This document shows, piece after piece, positions 9,586-19,800 of a stretch of DNA of 64,000 nt (positions are counted from its first letter, which is position 1; each line of letters opens with the position of its first letter). The notes beneath the pieces are model-generated. The model was not told where the DNA came from. It did not search any database and saw nothing but the letters and a program-made list of their open reading frames with translations. Origin of the DNA: Verrucomicrobiota bacterium (GTDB taxonomy: Bacteria; Verrucomicrobiota; Kiritimatiellia; RFP12; UBA1067); assembly GCA_023269675.1 (NCBI GenBank), contig JAHFSX010000003.1, positions 62,001 to 126,000 of the forward strand, read 5' to 3'. A program made the position numbers and the translations under genes.

Positions 9586-9993
9586 ATGCGCCTAAGTTCC
9601 GGCTACGAAGACCGCAAAGCCCGGATGGAGATGATCTCCCTCATGGACGTCATGTTCCTGATCCTGGTCTTTTTCGTCTATTCCGTCTTCTCCATGTCCG
9701 TCCACCGCGGCCTCAAAGTGGACCTGCCCTCCGCCCAGGGCGCGTTCGAAAAGGGCGATCCGACCCTCATCACCCTCACGGCGGACAACGCGCTCTTCCT
9801 GAACAAGCAGCCGATGCCCCTCGATGAGCTCGTGCTGGCCACCGTCAAGATCTGGCGCGACCACGGGACCCCGGTGCTGATCAGCGCGGACAAGGGCGCC
9901 ACCCTCGGCACCGGCATCGAACTCCTCGGCAAACTCAAGAACGGCGGGGTCGAACGCGTCGCCTTCCAGGTGAGCGGAAAGGCAGTGCATTAG
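9586..9993 (+). CDS. exbD: ExbD/TolR family biopolymer transport protein
   Basis: RKARMEMISLMDVMFLILVFFVYSVFSM...LKVDLPSAQG; follows exbB. Confidence 0.88.
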   Translation: MRLSSGYEDRKARMEMISLMDVMFLILVFFVYSVFSMSVHRGLKVDLPSAQGAFEKGDPTLITLTADNALFLNKQPMPLDELVLATVKIWRDHGTPVLISADKGATLGTGIELLGKLKNGGVERVAFQVSGKAVH

Positions 9994-10085
9994 TTCGTTA
10001 GTTCATTAGTGCGAGAATGCCTTATTTTGGACAAAAAAAGAGCACATGGACTACGACAACTAACGAACTAATGAACTAACGAACT
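9991..10085. repeat. 19-bp inverted repeat of TTAGTTC(G/AT) words between exbD and tonB
   Basis: TAGTTCGTTAGTTCATTAGT (9991-10010) and ACTAATGAACTAACGAACT (10067-10085), 56-nt centre. Confidence 0.88.
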
Positions 10086-10091
10086 TCCCCC

Positions 10092-10850
10092 ATGAACTTC
10101 TTCGACCACCTCATCAGTTTCCTGCTGGCCGTGCTGCTGCACGTGCTGGTGCTGCTGGTCGTGGGGAACCGGAGCCTGCACAACGCCATGGCCGCGGCCG
10201 CCGCGCCGGAGCTGGAGGTGACGTCCGTCGAGCTGACACTCGCGGAGGCGGAGACCGCGGCACCGGCAGCCCAGAAGACGGAGGACAGAGGACAGAGGAC
10301 AGAAGTTCCCGAACTCAAGCTACCCGAGCCCGTCGCGCCCGCACCGGCCGAAGAGATGCCTGACAAACCCGATTTCACCGAGGCGCTGACCCCGCCGCCC
10401 GAGCTTCAACCGCAACCCTCGCCGGTCGTCACCCCCCCCGCCAAGGTCCCCGACATCGCGCCGTCCGCCGGCCGCCGGCCGCCGGCCTCATCGCCCGCGC
10501 CCACGCCCGCCGTCCCGCAGGCCACGATTCAGCCGGCCGGCAGCGGGGGAGGCGGCGGCGCGACCGGGCGCGTGGACGCCCACCCCTCGCTGGAACGGGC
10601 GATCAAGCCCACCTACCCCATCGGCTCGCGCCGCCGCGGCGAGGAAGGCACCGTGATTCTCGACGTGACCGTCGGGCCCGACGGCCACGCGACCCAAGTC
10701 GCGCGGGTCTCCTCGAGCGGATTCCCGGAGCTCGACCGGGCCGCCGAACGCGCCGCGGCCCAGGCGCGCTTCAAACCCGGCACCCGCGACGGCAAGTCCG
10801 TCGAATCGGCCGCACGCCTCACCCTGATCTTCCGGCTGCGGGACCAGTAA
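10092..10850 (+). CDS. tonB: TonB family energy transducer
   Basis: Pro-rich linker then IKPTYPIGSRRRGEEGTVILDVTVGPDGHATQVARVSSSGFPELDRAAERAAAQARFKPGTRDGK. Confidence 0.88.
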   Translation: MNFFDHLISFLLAVLLHVLVLLVVGNRSLHNAMAAAAAPELEVTSVELTLAEAETAAPAAQKTEDRGQRTEVPELKLPEPVAPAPAEEMPDKPDFTEALTPPPELQPQPSPVVTPPAKVPDIAPSAGRRPPASSPAPTPAVPQATIQPAGSGGGGGATGRVDAHPSLERAIKPTYPIGSRRRGEEGTVILDVTVGPDGHATQVARVSSSGFPELDRAAERAAAQARFKPGTRDGKSVESAARLTLIFRLRDQ

Positions 10851-11057
10851 CACCATCGGCGGATATTAGTGGGACTTTATCCGGCAGGGCGTGCGCTTCC
10901 GCGCCGCCGCCGATCGCTCACTGTCGGAGGCACGGAGTGCTCGCCAGAGCTTCGCACTCACCGTCTGCATTCCCTTGCCGTCTAGGCATAGAAGACGGAA
11001 ACACCAACAAAACCCGCACTCCAAAAAATCATGCACCTGACCGCAGCTGCCGCAAGG

Positions 11058-13556
11058 TCAGAACTCGAAAAGGGTCAGCTGGCCGGGGATGTCTGAGCTC
11101 TTCTTCTTGTGGCGCTTGGCGAGTTTCGGGATGCCGGACTCCAGCTCGCCCTCCTCGAGGTTGGCGAGGATCTCGCCCGAGCGCTCGATGACGTCGTCGG
11201 GCATGCCCGCCAGCCGCGCCACGTGGATGCCGTAGCTCTTGTCCGCCGTGCCGGGCGCGATGCGCCGCAGGAACACCACGCTGTTGCCGTGCTCGCGCAC
11301 CTGCACCGTGTAGTTTTTCACGCCGCTCAGCGTCACTGACAGGTCGGTGAGCTCGTGGTAGTGCGTGGCGAAGAGGGTCTTGGCCTTGACGCGCGCCGTG
11401 TTGTGCAGATACTCCGCCACCGCCCACGCGATGCTGATGCCGTCGAAGGTGCTGGTGCCGCGCCCGATCTCGTCGAGCACGATCAGGCTCTGGGCCGTGG
11501 CGTTGTTCAGGATGTTGGCGGTCTCCTGCATCTCCACCATGAAGGTGCTGCGGCCGCGCGCGAGGTCGTCGGCCGCCCCCACGCGCGTGAACACGCGGTC
11601 GAGCAGCCCGATCTTGGCCGCGCGCGCCGGCACGAACGAGCCGATGTGCGCCATGATCGCGATCAGCGCCACCTGGCGGATGTAGGTGGACTTGCCGGCC
11701 ATGTTCGGGCCCGTGATGAGCATGATCTGGTTGCGGCGGCAGTCCAGCAGCGTGTCGTTCGGCACGAACTGCTCGGCGCCGGGCAGCTGCTCGATCACCG
11801 GATGCCGCCCGTCGCGGATCTCCAGCGTGTCGTCCGCCACGATCTGCGGGCGGACGTAACCCAGCGCCAGCGCGCGGTCCGCGAGCGAGGCGAGCGCGTC
11901 GAGCTGCGCCAGCGCGTCAGCCGTCTCCTGGATCAGCGACGTCTGCGCGACCACCTGCTCGCGGATCGCGTTGAACAGCTCGAACTCCATCGCGGTGGAG
12001 CGCTCCTGCGCGCCGAAAATCTTCCCCTCGTACTCCTTGAGCTCGGGCGTGATGTAGCGCTCCGCCCCGACCAGCGTCTGGCGGCGCTCGTACTCCGGCG
12101 GCACCGCGCCCGCCTGGCCCTTGGAAACCTCGATGTAGAAGCCGAACACCCGGTTGTGGCGCACCTTGAGCGTCTTGATGCCGGTGCGCTCCTGCTCGGA
12201 AGCCTGATACTTCGCGAGCCAGGCATGACCCTCGGAGGCGAGGGCGCACAGCTCGTCCAGCTCCGCGTTGTAGCCGGGCCGGATGATGCCGCCGTCCTTG
12301 AGCCCGACCGCCGGCGTGTCGGCGATCGCGGCCCCGATCAGATCGACCAGCTCCGGCAGCGGGTGCAGGCGCGTCGCGACGTCGCGCAGCAGCGCGTCCT
12401 CCGTGCGCTCCATGCGGTCGCGGAGGGCCGGCACCGGCCACAGCGAACCTGCCAGCGCCTTGACGTCACGCGCGTTGCCGCGGCCCGTGCCGATGCGGGC
12501 GATCAGCCGCTCCAGGTCGCGCACGCCGGTGAGCTTCTCGCGCAGGTCGTTCAGGAGCAGGCGCTGCTTGGTGAAGCACTCCACCGTATCGAGCCGCGCC
12601 CCGATGGCGGCGGCCTGCCGCAGGGGGCGCAGCAGCCACGAACGCAGCAGGCGCGCGCCCATGGGCGTCTGGGTGTTGTTCAGCACGCCGAGCAGGGTCA
12701 CCCCCGGCGTCTTGCCGCGCTGGGGGATCAGGTCGAGGTTCACGCAAGTGCTCTCGTCCAGCATCAGGAACTCGTGCGCGTGGCGCACCTGCATGGAGCG
12801 GATGTGGCCGACGTTGTGGTGCAGCTCCTCGCTGACGTAGTGGATCAGCGCGCCCGCGGGGCAGACCAGCGCGGGCTGGCCCTCGCAGCCGTACCCTTCG
12901 AGCGAATGCACGCCGAAATGGCGCAGCAGGCGGTCGCAGGCGCAGTCGTATTCGAACGTCCAGTCATCGGTCTCCGTGAGCGCGCCCGCCGCGCCTTCGG
13001 CCAGCAGCGCCGCCAGGCGGGGGTCGGCGCGCTGCTCGCGGCCGACGAGGCACTCGCTCGGGGCGTAGCGCCGCAGGTGCTCCGCCAGGGCGGCGGCGTC
13101 GGCGACCTCCTCGACCATGAACGCGCCGGTGGAGAGGTCCAGCAGGGCGAGGCCGAGCCCTTTGCCCGCATAGACGGCCGCGAGATAGTTGTTGCGGGCC
13201 GCGTCGAGGATGTCGTCCTCGGTGACGGTGCCGGGGGTGACCACGCGGGTGACCTCGCGGCGCACGATGCCCTTGGCCTGGGCGGGGTCCTCGACCTGGT
13301 CGCAGATCGCGGCCTTCCTGCCCGCGCGGATGAGCTTGGCGAGGTAGGAGTCGAGGGCGTGATAGGGCACGCCGCACATGGGCGTGCCGCCGCGCTGGGT
13401 CAGCGCCACACCCAGGATGGGGGCGGCGGCGCGCGCGTCATCGAAAAACATCTCGTAGAAATCCCCGAGCCGGAACAGCAGGATCACGCCTTCCGGCAGC
13501 TCGGCCTTGATGCGCCGGTACTGCCGCATCATCGGGGTCAGCTCTTCTCCAGCCAT
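11058..13556 (-). CDS. mutS: DNA mismatch repair protein MutS
   Basis: MAGEELTPMMRQYRRIKAELPEGVILLFRLGDFYEMFFDDA...MLITGPNMAGKSTYIRQVALIAIMAHIGSFVPA...VLDEIGRGTSTFDGISIAWA; start taken at 13556. Confidence 0.97.
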   Translation of the reverse strand: MAGEELTPMMRQYRRIKAELPEGVILLFRLGDFYEMFFDDARAAAPILGVALTQRGGTPMCGVPYHALDSYLAKLIRAGRKAAICDQVEDPAQAKGIVRREVTRVVTPGTVTEDDILDAARNNYLAAVYAGKGLGLALLDLSTGAFMVEEVADAAALAEHLRRYAPSECLVGREQRADPRLAALLAEGAAGALTETDDWTFEYDCACDRLLRHFGVHSLEGYGCEGQPALVCPAGALIHYVSEELHHNVGHIRSMQVRHAHEFLMLDESTCVNLDLIPQRGKTPGVTLLGVLNNTQTPMGARLLRSWLLRPLRQAAAIGARLDTVECFTKQRLLLNDLREKLTGVRDLERLIARIGTGRGNARDVKALAGSLWPVPALRDRMERTEDALLRDVATRLHPLPELVDLIGAAIADTPAVGLKDGGIIRPGYNAELDELCALASEGHAWLAKYQASEQERTGIKTLKVRHNRVFGFYIEVSKGQAGAVPPEYERRQTLVGAERYITPELKEYEGKIFGAQERSTAMEFELFNAIREQVVAQTSLIQETADALAQLDALASLADRALALGYVRPQIVADDTLEIRDGRHPVIEQLPGAEQFVPNDTLLDCRRNQIMLITGPNMAGKSTYIRQVALIAIMAHIGSFVPARAAKIGLLDRVFTRVGAADDLARGRSTFMVEMQETANILNNATAQSLIVLDEIGRGTSTFDGISIAWAVAEYLHNTARVKAKTLFATHYHELTDLSVTLSGVKNYTVQVREHGNSVVFLRRIAPGTADKSYGIHVARLAGMPDDVIERSGEILANLEEGELESGIPKLAKRHKKKSSDIPGQLTLFEF

Positions 13557-13754
13557 GTGAGACTCTCTCCTGAAAGACAAGCGGTTTAGGCTGAAAGCTG
13601 TTGGAGACACCTTCTGCCTGCCCGCCACCCTAAACAATCACCGTTGGGCAGGAGTTTCGCACGTCGCACCGCGTGCGTCAATACCGGAGACGGCCACTGA
13701 TAAGGAGCGCGGCGCGGCGGCGCCGCTTGCACGCGGCGCCACACATTTCGCCTC

Positions 13755-13810
13755 ACTCCAGGCGGACTGAAGTCCGCCGGACGCAAAGCGGCACTGAAGT
13801 GCCGCACTCC
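13755..13810. repeat. two tandem hairpins sharing a TGAA loop with different stems
   Basis: GGCGGAC-TGAA-GTCCGCC followed by GCGGCAC-TGAA-GTGCCGC. Confidence 0.8.
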
Positions 13811-13831
13811 CAAAATGCCGGCTCACCCGCG

Positions 13832-16800
13832 TCAGCGCAAGAGAAGGACGGTGCCGCGGGCCGAGATGAAGTTCAGGACCACCTCGTGGTCGGCCGCCGT
13901 GATGCTGGCGACGAAGCCGGTGCGGCCCGCGTTGGCGAAGGTCCAGTTGGCGAAGTTGGCCGCCCCCTCGATCGTGTCGTAGCGCATCAGCACCGTGCGG
14001 AACGGGCCGGTGACCGGGTCGCCCGCCACGCGTCCGAAGTCCAGCACGCCCGCGCCGTCGACCTTCAGGCGGCCGACCTGCAGCTCGTCGCTGAGCGTAG
14101 GCGACCAGGTCCAGGCGTAGACCGTGTTGGTGCCGAAGGTCACGGCATCCGCCATCAGCGAGGCTCCGGCCGGCGCGTTGGTGCTGTCGCCCGGCGACAC
14201 GCGGCCGCGCACGGTGAGCGCGCCGGACACGTAGCCCTCGCCGGAGAAGTCGCGCACCTCGGCCGCACCGCCCTGCAGCGCGATCACGGCGTTCTCGGCC
14301 ACGCGCAGGCTCGGCAGCGCCGGCGCGCCGGCGATCAGCGCCTGCACCTCAGCCTGCGACAGCGCCCGGCTGTAGACCTGAATGTCGTCCAGCCGGCCCT
14401 GGAACATACCGGCCGTTTCGGACAGCGAATAGGCACCGAAAGCGAAACCCGGCTGTCCCGCCGAACGCGCCGGCGAGAAGCGGAAGGTGTTGCCCGGATC
14501 GGCCGGCGTGCAGACCTGCACGCCGTTCTGATAGATCGTCACGCCCTGACGGCTGACCGCCACCGCCACGTGGACCCAGTTACTGAGCGGAAGATCGACC
14601 GTGGAGTCGCGCGAAACCCACGAGCCTGTCGCGCCGACGCCCATGTAGCGGATCCGCTTGTTGCCGGTGCCCGAAATACGGATCATGTTCTCGTACGGAC
14701 CGTTCGCGTCGCTGTTCAGGCGCGTCGTGAAGAAGGTCTGCACCTTAAAATCGGTCGCATAGGCATCCAGCCAGATCCATGTGGCGAACGTAAAGTTGGT
14801 CACGTCGCCCATGGCCGCGTCATACGGCACGCGTGCCGTTGTGTTCCCCGCCAGCCACAGCGCCGAGAGGCCGTTGGTGCCCGGGCCCAGGGTCAGGGCG
14901 CTGCCGGCCAGCGAGCCGTAGCGGCCGTTTCCTGAGGAGTCGTGGAGCGGACCGTTCTCGAAGCTGTAACGCGCGAGCAGGTTGCTCGGGAAGCTCTGGC
15001 GGGCGGGCGCCGCCAACGCCGCGCTCAGCGTTCCGCCCCGCACGTCCACCGTGCCGTCCCAGCGCAGCGGCTGCGTCAGGGTCAGCTGACCCGCTCCGGC
15101 TTTGGCCAGACTGCCGCCCGGCACGTCGGAACCCACGGGCAGCGCCAGCGTGACATCGTTGCCGGCGGTCTCGAACGTGCCGCCCGCCGGGCTCACGTAG
15201 AGCTGCCGCAGGCCGTACAGATAATCGTTGGAGATCACGCCCTGCATGCCCGCACCGGACATGACCAGCGTGCCGTTGTCCAGCGCGAGCTTGGTCCAGC
15301 CGACCGCATACGCGTTGGTCGTGGGCGGCAGGCGCAGCGTGGCCCCGGCCGGAGAACCGTTGCCGACCGCCACCGCGTTGTCGCGGCCGGCGCTGTTGTC
15401 GCCGTTCCAGTTCCAACTGCCGGTGACGTCCAGCACTCCGCCGCCGGTGACGTTCACGCGCCCGTAACTGCCGTTGTAGCTTGCCCCGCCGTTTTGATAC
15501 CCGAGGCTGACACGGCCGAGCTGCGCCTGTCCGCCCTCGACGGACAACGCGGCCGGGCCGCGCACGCCGACGTTGAACCACGTGGCCTGCGGCATGGTCA
15601 CCGAGCCGCCGGGACGCACGGTGAAGCGGTCCTCGACGCCCGGGCCCCACGTGCGCAGGCAGACCGCGTCATAGTTGCCGGTGAAATCCAGCGCGCCGTC
15701 AACCACCACCGCATTGGTGCCGTATGCCATGTAGATGCCGGAGACGACCGCACGCGCGCCCGCGTCGATCGCCAAGGTGCGGCCGCGGCTGTTGTCGTTG
15801 TCCATCTTGACGCTGTCGCGGATCACGTTGCCGAAACGGTAGCCCGAGCCGGCCGCGATGCGCGTCACGCCCTCGTACAGGCTGATCCGGTAGTTGTCGT
15901 TGGTGGCGTTGGCGCGACCGGTGAGCGTCAGCTCGCCCGCGCCTTGCTTGTACAGCGTCGCCGTGGTCTGGTATTGGAGTTCGCCGCCCAGCGCCAGGCG
16001 CGCCTGCGGATCCACAATCACCACCGCCTGGGAGGAACGCAGGGCGACAGGATTCGCCAGCACGCTCGCGGCCGAGCCGACGGCGCGCAGGAACGACCCG
16101 TCGGCATCAAACGACAGCGTTCCCGCGCCGGCCGTGGCGCCGTTGGTCAGGATGACCGTTCCGCTCGTCAGGCGCAGATCGCCCGCGAAGCTGTTGGTCG
16201 CGCCCAGAACCAGATCGCCGCCGTTCATCTTGACCAGGTCGCCCGTGCCGGAGACAGCCCCCGCCAGCGTCAGGCCCATGCCCGTAATCGGTTTGACATT
16301 CAAGCCGCCCCGCAGCGCCAACGGCGCGGTGATGCGGTGCCGGCCCTTTTCGACCTGTGCCACGGCCGGACCCGCCACGTTGGTCAGCGTCATCACGCTG
16401 GTCCCGTCGGCCGCGACCGTGTAGACGTTGGTGTTATTGAAATAGAGCAGCCCCAGCGTCGTGTCCTGATCCAGCCGGACCGCGGCGTCCGCCGCGATCG
16501 CCGAATCGAACCGCACGCCCGCCCCGGCCTCGCCCGCGCCGGGCGCAGACGCCCACTTGCCGCTGTCACTCCAGTCGCCGCCGCCCGCGGCCGACCAGAC
16601 GTGCGCGCCCGCGGCAGCTGCCGCGACCTCCAGCCAGAGCGTCTGACCCGACACGCTGAAGGTGTACTGCTTGCCGTATTGCGGGTTCGCGACGCTGAAG
16701 GCCGCGGGATCGGGGTCGGCGCCGGTGTAGCGGATCAGCGCGTAGCGGTTGTTCCCCACGATATTGTCCGTCAGGCTGCTCTGCCAGTAGAGGCGGAACG

Positions 16801-19800
16801 CGGCATGGTGCGCCGTCAGCGCGCCGTTGACCGCGAGCTGGTCGTTGGTGGCGGATCCGGAGTCCACACCGAACTCGAGCTCCGCGGGCGTGGTCTCGGC
16901 CGCGTCGCCGAGGGTCAGGCCGCTGACGGCGACCGTTTTCACGGCCGCATTGTTGAGCGCCAGCCGCGCGCCGGGCGCGACGGTGAGGGCCGTCGCGCCG
17001 GGCAACGCGCCCGAGACCTTCAGCACGCCGTTGGAAACCCCGGTCGGCCCCGTATAGGCCATGGTGCCGGCCACGTACAGGGTACCCGTACCCGACTTGA
17101 CCAGCCCGCCATCCGTGACATCCGCGCCGCTCAGGGCCTGCGACAGAAAGTAGACGCCCGCGAGGGAGGTGTCGATGACCGCAGGCAGCGCGCCGATTTT
17201 CGCGGCGTCCAGCCCGCCCAGCGTGCCGCTGACCGCGCGCGGGCGGAACACACCGCCGTTAAAGGTGACGCGCGCGAAGCCGGAGGTGTTCCCCTTGACG
17301 ATGTTGTTGGCGGTCAGCGTGCCGCCCGCCAGCTCGACTGTGCCGGTGGAACCCGCGCCGTTCGCGCCCAGCGACACCTCTTTGGCGATGTCCGCCATGC
17401 CAGCGCTCACGCGCAGCACGCCCTCGCCCAAGGTCGAGCCGAGGCGCAGCTGCTGGGAGCCGGTCTGCTGCAGCGTGCCGCCGTTGACCCACACGGTCGA
17501 AACGCCGCCCGCCGCCTCGTTCACGTAGACCGCGTTCTGCAGGAGACAGGTGCCGCCCTGGATCTCCAGCACCGGCCGGCCCGTGTAGCCCGCGAAGCCC
17601 GCCGCGCCGCCCATCGAAAGGCTGTCTGCGACAAGAAGCCCGTCCTGGACCAGCAGCCGCGAAGCGCGTCCGCCCGGCGCCGTCACCGTCGTGCCGTTGC
17701 TGCGGCCGATGCCGATCCAGCCGGTGGCGACCGTGGTGCCGCCCGCGATCACCAGCTCGCCGGCGGTCTCGGCATCCGCCCCGGCCGTCGTGTTGAGACC
17801 GACGAGCAGGCGCCCGGCAATCGTGTTGGTCTGGCCCGCCGCGCCCAGAATCACGCGGCCCTGCGCCACGTTGAACGCGCCGAAGCCCGCCGCGGGGCCG
17901 TCGCCGTCGGCGCCGGTGGAGGCGAGCCCGGCCTGGTCGGCGCTGTCGAACCGGCCGAGCTGGTTGCTGTTGGCGCCGGCAAAGGTCACCGTGCCCGCGC
18001 CGCGCTTGAAGAACGCGCCGGAGAGGGTCGAGACCGGCCCGCTCAGGGTCAGGTCGCCCTCGGCGCGAAGCACCGCCGCGTTGGTGCCGGAGGCGATCGT
18101 GACCGCCTGCGCCGTGGCTCCGGAGGTGCCGGTGAAGGCCAGGGTGCCGCGCCCCAGCGCGAGCGCGCCGGCCGGAACTTCGGTCACGCTCAGCGAGCCT
18201 CCGTCGGAGAAGGTCGTTCCCGTGTAGCCGTCGGCTGCGGTACCCAGCGTCACCGTGCCCGCGCCGGCCTTGGTCAGCCCGCCCGCGCCCGTCACGGCCG
18301 CGTCCAGCGCCAGGGTCTGCCCCAGCGCGGAGCGGAAGGTGCCGCCCGCCGCGCCCAGGGTCACGGCCGAGGCCAGAGTTCCGGAAGAGCCGACGGTCAG
18401 ATCGCCGTTGTCCAGCGTCAGGGCGGCGCCGCCCAGCGAGTCGACGCCCGGTACGGTCAGCCGGGAACCGCCGCGCACCGCGGTGGGCGTGGCGTTGGTG
18501 CCGTCCAGCGTCAAGAGGCCGCCGCCGTCCACGGTCAGGCTGCCGCCGCCGGTAACCTGGCCGGTCACGCGCAGCGAGGCCGCGGGCGCGAGGGTAGCGA
18601 CCGTGTCCCCGTCGAGCGTCAGCGGTGATGCCAGCGTATGGCTGCCCTGCGCCACAGTCAGCGGCGCGCCTGCCGCGAAGCTCACGGCCGCGCCGGCCAA
18701 GGTGTAGCGGTAGGTGTGGTCGAAGATCATCGCGGAGACCGAGACCGGAGCGTCCACATTCACGGTGGCGTCGGCGGTCAGCGCGTTGCCGAACCGCACT
18801 TGCCCGGCCGCTCCCGGCGCCTGCGGCCACCAGTTGCCGGCCACGCTCCAGTCGCCCGCGCCGCTGTTCTGCCAGACCGACTGGCCCGGGTTGTAGGCGA
18901 CCTGCACGTCGATGGTCTGATTGCCTTCATTGACCACGAACACGCCGGTGGCGCCGAAGCACTCGGGGGCCAGGGTCCAGCCGCTCACGTCGGGCGGCGT
19001 GCCCGCGTAGCTGAAGATCGGATAGGTGCCGGCGCGCGTGACAGTCTGGGCGCCGCCGCGGTTGTACAGGGCGATGACGAGCGGGCCGACGCCCGCGCCG
19101 GCCGGCAGCTGGATCCGGTCGCAGTCGCCGCTGTCCGGCGCGACCTCCAGATCCAGACGCGCGCCCGCCGCCAACGTGGCCGCGGTCAGCGTCAGGCTGT
19201 CGAACGCGCCGTTACGCAGGCTGAAGGCCGTATTCGCTGAAAGGGTCAGCCCGGTGGTCGCCACGGCCGAGGCGAAGCGCAGCGCGCCGGCCTCCACGGC
19301 CGTGGTGCCGGTGAAGGCGCAGGGGCCGGTGAGCGTCAGGGTTCCCGCGCCGCGCTTGATCAGACCGCCGGCGGTGGCGCCCACGCGTTCCAGCGCCTGG
19401 GTGATGGTGACGGTGTTGCCGAGCGTGTCGATGACCGCGCCGCCCTGGTCCACGTAGAGGGCCTTGAGCCCGTTCAGGTAGTTGTCGAGGCTCGTGGCGA
19501 AGCCGACGTTGCTGCCGAGGCCGCGCAGGGCCAGGGTGCCGCCGTTAAGGGTCAGCTCGGTGCGGTTCGTGACCGCGGACACCGAGTTGAGGGTGGCGGG
19601 CAGGCGCAGCGTGCCGCCGTTGAGGAAGGTGCGGTTCCAGCGCGACGGGTTGATGTCGCCCATCCAGTTCCAGGCGCCGGTCACGTCCAGCAGGCCGCCG
19701 TTGACCTCCACGCGCGAGTGCGCGGCGCTGGCGGAGTCGAAGGTGATGTCCGCGCGCACGCCCAACGACAGGCGGCCGACCGTGGCCGCGCCGCCGTTGA

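Noticed and set aside
11355-13589. 744-aa ORF opposite mutS
   Set aside because: Antisense to a full-length MutS; no recognisable motif.
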